Below the pieces are notes generated by a model. That model did no database searches. It saw nothing but the letters and a program-made list of their open reading frames with translations, and was not told where the DNA came from. The position numbers and the translations under genes were made by a program. Below are positions 43,826 to 51,361 of a stretch of 64,000 nucleotides of DNA, one piece after another. How positions within the stretch are numbered: position 1 is the stretch's first letter; every line of letters begins with the position of its first letter. The stretch covers positions 1 to 64,000 of the forward strand of contig JARLIH010000072.1 of NCBI GenBank assembly GCA_031291845.1, read 5' to 3'. The DNA is from Isosphaeraceae bacterium (GTDB lineage: Bacteria > Planctomycetota > Planctomycetia > Isosphaerales > Isosphaeraceae).

Positions 43826-44029
43826 CCTCCCCGTCTTTTCCCGGATTTTCTCGTCTTTTCCCGCAAGTCGTATCTACCCATTCCCAAGGTACTTAAGGAT
43901 TTTCTCGCGTTTCTTGGATAATTTGCAGCGACCATCCCTCCCCTCTCCCCTGGCCGCCTTCTCCAGCGTCCCCTCCTCCGCCATCAAGGCATATCGCGCG
44001 GCGATCCTCCCCTCCCCTTATATGCTGCA

Positions 44030-44055
44030 CCAAGTGGGTACTTTACCCCCCTTGG
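44030..44055. promoter_or_regulatory. imperfect dyad upstream of marR
   Basis: CCAAG-T-GGGTA, loop CTT, TACCC-CC-CTTGG: an imperfect inverted repeat 254 bases before the marR start codon. It could be a MarR-type operator, but its distance makes that uncertain. Confidence 0.35.
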
Positions 44056-44308
44056 ACACGTCCGATCTTGTTATCCGGAGCAGAGATGTAAAAAATGCGA
44101 GGTGGGTCGTTTTTCGTCGCCGCCCCCCTTGCGGTGCCAACGACATTCATGGGCGGCGATGGTGGCGGGTGCTGCGCACGAGCGGTGGAACCGCAAGAAT
44201 CCTCTGAGAGGGTCATAACGGGAATGCTATCCTCTCTCCGACCGAGGCCAGGTGCGCGCTATACTTCCATTATTGAACTATTTGACTTCGGAACCTGGCG
44301 GGTCTACC

Positions 44309-44770
44309 ATGTCACCGAGCGGCAAGAAGGGCGAGCCGGACGCCTGCGGCATCCTGGCGAACCTCTGGCAATTGGTCCAGTCGGTCATGGATGACTCGGA
44401 GGGCGACCTGGAGACCTTGGGCTTATCCCCGAAGGCATTCTTCCTGCTGGACACCGTCAAGGAGCATCCGTTCCCGGCCGAGCTCGCCCGCAGGATGCAC
44501 CTGCCGCCGCCGACGGTGACGTACCTGGTCAAGCAACTGGAGGCCAAGGGCTTGCTGGAGCGGCGGGCCGAGCCTGGCGACCTGCGGAAGTTCCGGCTCG
44601 TCCCGACCGCAGCCGGGAAGGACGCCCTGCGTCAGGGGCAGGCCGCGTTCAGTGGCGTCCTGTCCGAGCGGCTCCGGCGGCTCGACCCGGAGGATGTCGC
44701 CGCCTTCGACCGGATCGTCGAACAGCTCGCCCGACGCAACGGCGGGGCGAGCGGCAGCAAGTCGCCGTAA
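44309..44770 (+). CDS. MarR-family transcriptional regulator
   Basis: 153 residues from ATG 44309; the frame is open upstream to 44252. It is a winged-helix regulator with ILANLWQLVQSVMDD, then AELARRMHLPPPTVTYLVKQ (recognition helix), LEAKGLLERRAEPGDLRKFR (wing) and VLSERLRRLDPEDVAAFDRI (dimerisation helix). The SDR gene begins 85 bases downstream on the same strand, followed by an aldo/keto reductase and another SDR, so it likely controls this oxidoreductase group in response to a small reactive compound. No cysteine sensor stands out. Confidence 0.9.
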   Translation: MSPSGKKGEPDACGILANLWQLVQSVMDDSEGDLETLGLSPKAFFLLDTVKEHPFPAELARRMHLPPPTVTYLVKQLEAKGLLERRAEPGDLRKFRLVPTAAGKDALRQGQAAFSGVLSERLRRLDPEDVAAFDRIVEQLARRNGGASGSKSP

Positions 44771-44854
44771 CACGCATCGTTTTCCCCTTCAACGTACCGC
44801 CCGGCCGCGCGTCGTGGCCGGGGCAGGGAAACTCCGCGCATCAAAGGAGCGGTC

Positions 44855-45640
44855 ATGAGCCTCAAGGGAAAAGTCGCCGTCGTGACGGGTGCGTCCCGCG
44901 GAATCGGCCGGGCCATCGCCCTGCGGCTGGCACGGGACGGAGCGCTCGTCTGCGTCAACTACCACAGCAACGCCGCCGCGGCTCAGGCCGTCGTCAGCGC
45001 GATCGAGGCCGCCGGAGGCGAGGCGTTCGCCCTGCAAGCCGACGTCGGCTCGGTCGAACAACTGGGCCGGTTCTTCGAGATCCTCGACGCCGAGCTGACC
45101 CAGCGGAGGGGCGACCGCCGCTTCGACATCCTGGTGAATAACGCCGGTGTCGGCTTGGCCGGGACGACCGCCGCGTCCACGGAGGCCGACTTCGACCGCG
45201 TGTTCGCCACCAACGTCAAGGGGCCGTTCTTCACCGTCCAGCACACCATTCCCCGGCTCCGAGACGGCGGGAGGGTCATCAACATCTCGTCAGGTGCATC
45301 CCGCCGCCCGATGCCGCAATACGCGGCGTACAGCATGACCAAGGCAGCGCTCGACGCGTTCACCATTGCCCTGGCGGCCGAGCTCGGCAAGCGCGGCATT
45401 ACCGTGAACACGCTGGCCCCCGGACTGACCGCCACCGACATGAGCGCAGGGTTCGTGGAAGACCCGAACGCCAGTCGACTCTTCTCGTCGATGACCGCCC
45501 TGGGACGGGTCGGCAAGGTCGAAGACATCGCCAATGCCGTCGCCCTGCTGGCCGCGCCCGATGCCGGATGGGTCACGGGGCAGTACGTCGAGGCCAGCGG
45601 CGGCCTCGGGCTGCTCATGCCGGGATTCGAGGTGAATTGA
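44855..45640 (+). CDS. short-chain dehydrogenase/reductase
   Basis: 261 residues behind AAGGAGCGGTC. NAD(P)-binding motif VTGASRGIGRA (about 10-20), NNAGV, catalytic Ser in ISSGASRR and Tyr-x-x-x-Lys in YSMTK are all present, with the classical SDR tail (GWVTGQYVEASGGLGL). It resembles 3-oxoacyl-ACP reductase/glucose dehydrogenase-type enzymes. Substrate unknown. First gene after marR, and 46% of the length later an insertion relative to its paralogue at 46764 (QRRGDRRFD) is visible. Cytoplasmic. Confidence 0.92.
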   Translation: MSLKGKVAVVTGASRGIGRAIALRLARDGALVCVNYHSNAAAAQAVVSAIEAAGGEAFALQADVGSVEQLGRFFEILDAELTQRRGDRRFDILVNNAGVGLAGTTAASTEADFDRVFATNVKGPFFTVQHTIPRLRDGGRVINISSGASRRPMPQYAAYSMTKAALDAFTIALAAELGKRGITVNTLAPGLTATDMSAGFVEDPNASRLFSSMTALGRVGKVEDIANAVALLAAPDAGWVTGQYVEASGGLGLLMPGFEVN

Positions 45641-45683
45641 ACGGGCGGTCTTTTGACATTCAACCGAAACGGAGGATCACGCG

Positions 45684-46718
45684 ATGCGCTACAAGCTGCT
45701 CGGCAAGTCCGGCCTGCGGGTCTCGGAGCTCTGCCTCGGGACCATGACCTTCGGCGAGGACTGGGGCTGGGGCTCGTCAAAGGGGGAGAGCCGCCAGGTC
45801 CTCGACGCCTTCCTCGAGGCCGGCGGCAACTTCATCGACACGGCCAACATCTATACCAACGGGACCAGCGAGACACTACTCGGCGAGTTCCTCATAGGGA
45901 ACCGGGACCGGGCCGTACTGGCAACCAAATACACCAACGCCATGCCCGGTATTGACCCCAACGCCGCCGGCAACCAGCGCAAGAACATGATGCGGTCGGT
46001 CGAGGCCAGCCTCAAACGTCTCCAGACCGACTACATCGACCTCTACTGGCTGCACATCTGGGACAGGATCACGCCGATCGACGAGGTGATGCGGGCGTTC
46101 GACGACCTCGTGAAACAAGGCAAGATCCTCCACGCCGGGGTGTCGGACATGGCCGCCTGGGCGGTTGCTCGGGCGAACACGCTGGCCGAATTCCGAGGCT
46201 GGTCGCCGTTCGTCGGCCTGCAGATCGAGTACAGCCTGATCGAGCGGACCGTCGAGCGGGAGCTCGTGCCGATGGCCGAATCGCTGGGCCTGGGCATCAC
46301 GGCCTGGTCGCCGCTGGCGGGAGGCATCCTCACGGGCAAGTACGCCGGCGGCAAGCCTCCGGCCGACGCCCGCATGAACAGTGAAATGATGAAAGGCCGA
46401 CTACGGGCCGACGAGCGGATCAACGCGGTCATCGCCGAGGTTCAGAAGGTCGCCCAGGAGGTTGGTCGGTCCCCGGCCCAGGTCGCCCTCGCGTGGCTCC
46501 GTCACCGCCCGACCCCGGTCATCCCGATCATCGGTGCCCGGCGGCTGGACCAGTTCCAGGACAACCTGGCCTGCCTGGACCTGAAGCTCGACGCGTCGCA
46601 GGTCAAGCGTCTCGACGTCGCGAGCCAGGTCGAGTTGGGCTTCCCACACGACTTTTACGAGCAGGATCTGGTCAAGGGGATCGTGTACGGCGGGTTCCGG
46701 GACAAGCTCGACGTGTAA
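45684..46718 (+). CDS. aldo/keto reductase
   Basis: 344 residues behind CGGAGGATCACGCG. It begins LLGKSGLRVSELCLGTMTFG; the catalytic Asp and Tyr lie in FIDTANIYTNGTSE, Lys in LATKYT and His in LYWLHIWD. The C-terminal cofactor loop is HRPTPVIPIIGARRLDQF. It belongs to the YajO/YakC-like NADPH-dependent reductases. It lies 43 bases after the SDR gene and is probably in the same transcript. A perfect hairpin follows the stop codon. Confidence 0.93.
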   Translation: MRYKLLGKSGLRVSELCLGTMTFGEDWGWGSSKGESRQVLDAFLEAGGNFIDTANIYTNGTSETLLGEFLIGNRDRAVLATKYTNAMPGIDPNAAGNQRKNMMRSVEASLKRLQTDYIDLYWLHIWDRITPIDEVMRAFDDLVKQGKILHAGVSDMAAWAVARANTLAEFRGWSPFVGLQIEYSLIERTVERELVPMAESLGLGITAWSPLAGGILTGKYAGGKPPADARMNSEMMKGRLRADERINAVIAEVQKVAQEVGRSPAQVALAWLRHRPTPVIPIIGARRLDQFQDNLACLDLKLDASQVKRLDVASQVELGFPHDFYEQDLVKGIVYGGFRDKLDV

Positions 46719-46729
46719 GATGATAATTG

Positions 46730-46752
46730 CCACGGCGGGATGCCCGCCGTGG
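46730..46752. terminator. hairpin between aldo/keto reductase and SDR genes
   Basis: CCACGGCGGG, loop ATG, CCCGCCGTGG: a perfect 10-bp stem starting 12 bases after the reductase stop. No T-run follows, so it may slow, process or partly end transcription. An in-frame ATG (46740) lies in the loop and is therefore a poor start. Confidence 0.6.
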
Positions 46753-46763
46753 CGGTGGAGGGC

Positions 46764-47516
46764 ATGCCCGTGGATTCGACGAGACTCAGCGGGAAGGTGG
46801 CACTGATCACGGGTGCGTCCCGCGGGATCGGCCGAGCCATCGCTCTGCGGCTTGCCCGTGAGGGTGCCGCCGTGGTCGTCAACTACGCCGGGAACACCGA
46901 GGCGGCCAGCACACTGGTCGCCGAGGTTCAGGCTGGAGGCGGCCGGGCCGTCGCCGTCCAGGCTGACGTAGGTCGGCTCGCTGACGTGGCGCGGCTGTTC
47001 GATGAGGCGACCCGCCGTCTCGGCAAGATCGACATCCTCGTGAACAACGCCGGGGTGTTCTTCACGAAACCGCTGGCCGAGGTGACGGAGGAGGAGTTCG
47101 ATCGGCTCTTCGCCGTCAACGTCAAGGGGGCCTACTTCTGTTGCCAGCGGGCCGCCCTCCAGATGGCCGACGGGGGCCGGATCGTCAACCTTTCCTCGTC
47201 CACCACGGCGCTGATGTTGCCTCGCTATTCGGCGTACGTGGCCACCAAGGGGGCCGTCGAGCAGTTCTCGCACGTCCTGGCCAAGGAGCTCGGCCCCAGG
47301 GGGATCACCGTCAACGTGGTCTCGCCGGGGCCGACGGACACAGAGCTCTTCTCGTCGGACAAGACCGAGGAGGACAAACAGCGCTTCGCCCAGATGGCGG
47401 CACTCGGCCGTCTGGGGCAGCCGGACGACATCGCCGATGTCGTGGCCTTCCTCGTCAGCGATGATGCCCGGTGGGTGACGGGTCAGAACCTCCGGGCCAA
47501 CGGCGGGCTGATCTGA
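46764..47516 (+). CDS. short-chain dehydrogenase/reductase
   Basis: 250 residues from ATG 46764, chosen because the other in-frame ATG (46740) is the loop of a hairpin. ITGASRGIGRA, NNAGV, LSSSTTALM and YVATK supply cofactor and catalytic residues. Tail VTGQNLRANGGLI. It is a paralogue of the SDR at 44855 and likely acts on a related substrate. It may be expressed at a different level because of the hairpin upstream. Confidence 0.92.
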   Translation: MPVDSTRLSGKVALITGASRGIGRAIALRLAREGAAVVVNYAGNTEAASTLVAEVQAGGGRAVAVQADVGRLADVARLFDEATRRLGKIDILVNNAGVFFTKPLAEVTEEEFDRLFAVNVKGAYFCCQRAALQMADGGRIVNLSSSTTALMLPRYSAYVATKGAVEQFSHVLAKELGPRGITVNVVSPGPTDTELFSSDKTEEDKQRFAQMAALGRLGQPDDIADVVAFLVSDDARWVTGQNLRANGGLI

Positions 47517-47620
47517 GGCCCAACGCCCTGACCGGCGAAGACAATCGGATAAGGACCGGCGGAACCGGGCGTTGGAGCCGCAACGCACGGTTCGCTGAGC
47601 CGGTAGCCTGGTGCTGCACG

Positions 47621-48271
47621 ATGCCGAGACAGAACCGTGTCACGCCCTCCGGCACGATCATCGCCGTCCCCGAGCGGGGCACCCTGATGGGCAACCGGGG
47701 CATCCTCCACAACGCCGACGGCCAGATCCGCCGACCCTGGAAAGAGAAGCGCTGGCTCATCTGCATGCTCGAGTTCAACGGCCGTCAGCGGCAAGTCATG
47801 GCCCCGAACCGCTACACCGAGCTCTTCTTCCTCGATGAGGCAACCGCACTGGCCGCCGGCCATCGCCCCTGCTTCGAGTGCCGCCGCGCCCGATTCCTGG
47901 CGTTCCGCGACGCCTGGGCCACGGGGAATCATCCCGCCGTACCGCCCGAGACGATCAAGGCGGGGATGATTGACGAGCGGTTGCACGCCGAGCGCCTCGG
48001 CCCCGGCCGATCGAAGCGCACCTTCCCGGCGAACGTCGACGACCTGCCCGACGGCGTGCTCATCACGCGACCGGACGAGAGCGGGGGTGCCTACCTCGTG
48101 TGGGGCGAGCACCTCCTCGCCTGGTCGCCGGGCGGCTACGCCGAGCGACGGCAACGCCCCACGGCGGCGACGTTCTCCGTCCTGACCCCGCGATCGACCG
48201 TGGCCGCGATTCGGGCCGGCTACCAGCTCGACGTCCATTCTTCAGTCTCCAAGGCGGGCAGGACCATGTGA
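47621..48271 (+). CDS. conserved hypothetical protein with CXXC
   Basis: 216 residues from ATG 47621. Motifs that look conserved are PERGTLMGNRGILH, RRPWKEKRWLICMLEF, TELFFLDEATALAAGHRPC and ECRRARFLAFRDAW, with the two Cys in CFEC. A metal- or nucleic-acid-binding role is possible but not shown. I recall similar proteins in other bacteria without a known function. Its last eight codons and stop lie inside a 113-bp dispersed repeat (48249-48362), so the C-terminus is repeat-derived. It follows the SDR by about 100 bases. Confidence 0.8.
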   Translation: MPRQNRVTPSGTIIAVPERGTLMGNRGILHNADGQIRRPWKEKRWLICMLEFNGRQRQVMAPNRYTELFFLDEATALAAGHRPCFECRRARFLAFRDAWATGNHPAVPPETIKAGMIDERLHAERLGPGRSKRTFPANVDDLPDGVLITRPDESGGAYLVWGEHLLAWSPGGYAERRQRPTAATFSVLTPRSTVAAIRAGYQLDVHSSVSKAGRTM

Positions 48272-48362
48272 GCTTATTGTCTGTATGGAGTGCCTGCCCC
48301 GGCCTTTGGACGATCCTGCTGGGAGCAGAGACCCTGCGGGGAATTCCCGTGGGTGAAGCCGT
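48249..48362. repeat. 113-bp dispersed element, copy 1
   Basis: It runs from AGGCGGGCAGGA-CATGTGAG to GGTGAAGC-GT and matches 54703-54815 over its length, apart from a variable part in the middle. Each copy ends with CCCnGCGGGGA and TTCCCGTGGGTG, which form a hairpin, and has CAGGAnC near the left and GATCCTG in the middle as a further inverted pair. Confidence 0.75.
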
Positions 48363-48372
48363 AAAGTCGAGC

Positions 48373-48412
48373 GTCAGAAAAATTGTCAAACCGCTAATTA
48401 ACGGTTCCTGAC
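48373..48412. repeat. GGTTCCTG-type palindrome, diverged copy
   Basis: AACCGCTAATTAACGGTTCCTGACA with an outer GTCAG/CTGAC stem. It resembles the centre of the 46-bp palindrome family (AACCGTTGATCAACGGTTCCTGGCA). Confidence 0.5.
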
Positions 48413-48858
48413 ACGAATGGCACTCAACCCTCGGAACGGTTTCCCCTCTCTGGCCATGCCGCTTACCGAGAGTCGCGGCAATGAATTCAACGTAGTAACG
48501 CGGTGGTACGCGCTTCGAGGCAACGGTTCGGTTGCTTCGCGGCTGGTCCAGTCACATGCGGTGTTCATGACCTGAGACCCCCGCATTGGGATGCTCAACA
48601 CCCCGTTCGGGCTTTCGATCCGTCGAGGCGGGAGCCCTTTGTGATAGGGATGCGCCGGGCGTGGTCGCTCAGGCGACCGAGCGGACAGCGCGCCCAGAGA
48701 AGCGAGATCGGCTTGCCGAATCGCCCGGATTCCCTGTCAGTCAGTCGTGTGACTTCAAGCACCCGCTGAACTCTCAACTCAGATTGCCAGACCCGGGGCG
48801 TTCGACGATCATGGGTTGGGGCGAGACTGAATTCGGAGACACGCTACCCGGAAGGCTC
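48413..48858. other. intergenic region without recognised gene
   Basis: Open frames here (for example from 48503) lack any motif. The upstream part of the methyltransferase frame, 48586-48858, has no coding character before ATG 48811/48859. Confidence 0.45.
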
Positions 48859-49557
48859 ATGGAACGAGAGGAACTGCAGAAGGTCTTCGATCAGAAGTGC
48901 GCTTCGGGCTACGACCAGCAGTGGTCGAAGCTGGCTCCGCTACGGGATGCCCTGCATTTGCTCATCGGGGCCGTCCTATCGGGGCTGAGGGCCGATGCGC
49001 GGATTCTCTGCATCGGCGCGGGGACGGGCGCAGAGGTGATCTACCTAGCCGAGAAGTTCCCGGGCTGGCGGTTCGTCGCAGTCGAGCCATCTGCTCCGAT
49101 GCTCGATGTCTGCCGCCGCAAGGCCGAGGAGAACGGAATCGCGGCCCGGTGCGAGTTCCACGAGGGTTACCTCGAATCGCTCCCGCCGGTTGAGGCGTTC
49201 GATGCTGCGACCTCACTCCTCGTTTCGCAATTCATCCTGGATCGGGAGGCGCGAACCGGCTTCTTTCGCGGAATCGCCGAACGGCTTCGCCCCAGCGGAT
49301 ATCTGGTCAACGCGGATCTGTCATCCGACTCGGGTCCAGCGGTATACCATAGCTTGCGCGATGTCTGGTTCCGGGTGATGCGGGCCGGTGATCTCACCCC
49401 CGAGGCCATCGAGAAGATGCGTGCGGCATACGACCGCGATGTAGCGCTGCTACCCCCGGATGAGGTCGGCGGGATCATTTCGGCGGCCGGTTTCGATGCG
49501 CCGATCCAGTTCCTTCAGACCGGTCTCGTCCGCGCCTGGTACGCGCAGCGGACATGA
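48859..49557 (+). CDS. class I SAM-dependent methyltransferase
   Basis: 232 residues from ATG 48859 behind GGAAGG; ATG 48811 is an alternative. Motif I is ILCIGAGTGAEVIYLAEKFP; then FVAVEPSAPMLDVCRRKA (motif II with the acidic residue for the SAM ribose), and FDAATSLLVSQFILD (motif IV region). It resembles the small-molecule methyltransferases near UbiE/COQ5 and tRNA U34-type enzymes such as CmoA. No substrate can be named. Stand-alone gene. Confidence 0.9.
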   Translation: MEREELQKVFDQKCASGYDQQWSKLAPLRDALHLLIGAVLSGLRADARILCIGAGTGAEVIYLAEKFPGWRFVAVEPSAPMLDVCRRKAEENGIAARCEFHEGYLESLPPVEAFDAATSLLVSQFILDREARTGFFRGIAERLRPSGYLVNADLSSDSGPAVYHSLRDVWFRVMRAGDLTPEAIEKMRAAYDRDVALLPPDEVGGIISAAGFDAPIQFLQTGLVRAWYAQRT

Positions 49558-49710
49558 TTGGCCAGTACCAACCGCTTTTTGGCCTCAATCGGCGAGGCCG
49601 GATGGCCCTCTGTGCACTTGGGGCGGCGCCAATCACCCTGGCCGCGATCAGTGATCCGACGGAGGGGCAATATCGAGAAAGGCAAAGGGGACATCGCTAT
49701 TGCTCACTGT

Positions 49711-49785
49711 GATGCGAAAAAGGGCCCAGGACCGGTTGAGCACCGGTACGGGCCACCTTTTTCGCATTGGCACCTTTTTCGCATC
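49711..49785. repeat. GGTGCC-type palindrome, diverged copy
   Basis: GATGCGAAAAAGGG at the left and GGCACCTTTTTCGCATC at the right flank an inner ACCGGTTGAGCACCGGT. A further CACCTTTTTCGCAT is present. It is a diverged member of the family best seen at 54653-54698. Confidence 0.65.
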
Positions 49786-49851
49786 CACGACATGGATTGC
49801 GTCGTGGACCAGCAGGCGGTTCGGCGCGGCGGGGGTCCGCCGTGGTGGTGA

Positions 49852-50040
49852 AATGGGACTGATGATGCCGCCGAGCCGCTGGTCACGTTACGTGTCCTCC
49901 ACCGCGGTTCGCATCGCGTCGGCAACCGGCCTGATCGCATGGAACCGCGAGCTGTGAAACGCCGTCCCAAGTCGCACCCTCTGCCGACTGCCCCTCGCGA
50001 ACAGGCCCACGCCGCGCTGATCGCCAGCAACTCGGCGTAA
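49852..50040 (+). pseudogene. C-terminal remnant of an IS4-type transposase
   Basis: The frame that ends at TAA 50038-50040 reads HRVGNRPDRMEPRAVKRRPK followed by SHPLPTAPREQAHAAL. This is the basic tail typical of IS4-group transposases in planctomycetes (pattern NRP.R.EPRAVKRRPKP...L). A stop at 49849 precedes it and no DDE catalytic motif is present. It is therefore a remnant of the last 60 or so residues. It lies 140 bases before the ATPase gene pair. Confidence 0.7.
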
Positions 50041-50178
50041 CCTCAAACATCGCAAGCGGCAGCGCCACTCAGGCCAGGAACCATTCGCTGACTCAAAGAC
50101 GGCGGCGAGAAAATACCGTCCTGTATTTCTACGATCCCGTATATTGACGACCACCCGGATATGCCGTAAACTTTGGGC

Positions 50179-51361
50179 ATGAGAAACATTACTTGGCAAT
50201 CCGGTCGAAGGTGATGACTTCTTCGACCGTCCGAAAATCTTGGCTCGGCTTCATCGGGAGTTGGAAAACCAGGCCAACATCCTGTTGGTCGCGCCGCGTC
50301 GCGTCGGGAAATCCTCACTTGTCATTCGGCTCTGTAAGCAGTGGCAGTCGAGTCCAAAGCGGAAGGCGATATTTTTGAACGTGGAGGGGCGCGGCGATGA
50401 AATTGCCTTCGCAGAGAAGCTGCTCGAGGAACTGGAGACGGTCGGGCTCACGGCCGAGACCGTGACGCGGGCGATTGCCGCCGTGCGCAAGTTTCGCCAG
50501 GGACTGGGGGGAGCCGGGCTGAACGTGGCCGGCCTGGAAATAAGCCTCGGTGAGGCAGCGGACCCGAACCACTCGACCTTGCGCAAAGTGCTCGAGTCCG
50601 TGTTCCGCAAGATCAAAGACGGCGACACCCAGGTCCTCATCGCCATCGATGAGTTGCCAGAATTCCTGCTGACTCTTCGGAACGCAGAGCAAGGTCCCGA
50701 CCGGGTCGCCGCGATCTTGCACTGGCTCCGCGAGTTGAGGCAAACCTTCCGCAAGAAAGTGCGATGGGTGTTCCTCGGCTCGATTGGCCTGGATAACTTC
50801 GTCGAGGACCAGAAACTTCAAAAGCTGATCAACGACCTTCAGGTGGCGACGCTGGACGCGTTTTCCACGGAAGAGGCCGACGCGTTCTTGAAGGCACTCG
50901 GCGAATCGAATGAGCTGCCTCTCGAGACCGCCGAACGCGACGAGATCGTTCGGCGCGTGGGTTGGCCCTTGGCCTATCACCTGCATCTGGTGTTCCATGA
51001 GCTCCGCGATTTGGAGACGCGCTCGATCGTCCAGGCGTTCAATTCGCTGCTCCAGCCCCAGAAGCTCTCTTACTTCGACACGTGGCGCGAACGTATCGAC
51101 GTGCAGTTTTCCCTGCCGGACGCTGCCGCGTGCAAGGCAATCCTGCGCCACCTGTCGACGCACGCCGAGGGGCGCGAGCGTGAACACCTTCTTTCTGTCC
51201 TCATGGCCAAACCGTCATCGGACGTAGAGCAGGTTGAAGAGCAACTCTCCCGCCTGCTCATCGTCCTCCAGCGCGACGGCTACTTGCACGAGAGCGGCGG
51301 CCGCTACGCGTTCCGTTCCTTCCTGCTGCGCGAATACTGGCGCCGAAGGCATGGCCGATGA
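50179..51361 (+). CDS. P-loop ATPase of a two-gene unit (frameshifted start)
   Basis: The intact frame runs 50183-51361; its first standard start is TTG 50240. But ATG 50179 begins MRNIT, and removal of one T at 50193/50194 joins it to GNPVEGDDFFDRPKIL in the intact frame, which is the usual opening of this ATPase family. The P-loop is LLVAPRRVGKSSL and Walker B is VLIAIDELPEFLL. The rest is helical with a winged-helix-like end (GRYAFRSFLLREYW). It belongs to the archaeal-type/STAND-like ATPases. The next gene starts inside its stop codon (ATGA). Confidence 0.85.

Larger units (their letters stand above)
43442..44308. other. repeat-rich intergenic region
   Basis: 867 bases without a recognisable gene. 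It contains a composite GTGCAT palindrome, the TCTGCG/CTCTGCGGTAAA-type repeat, the dyad at 44030-44055 and, near 44258, a TATACT that may be the marR -10 element. Short open frames look random. Confidence 0.5.

Noticed and set aside
46740-46763. ATG 46740 as start of the second SDR
   Set aside because: It forms the loop of a perfect 10-bp hairpin, and residues before ATG 46764 are not SDR-like.
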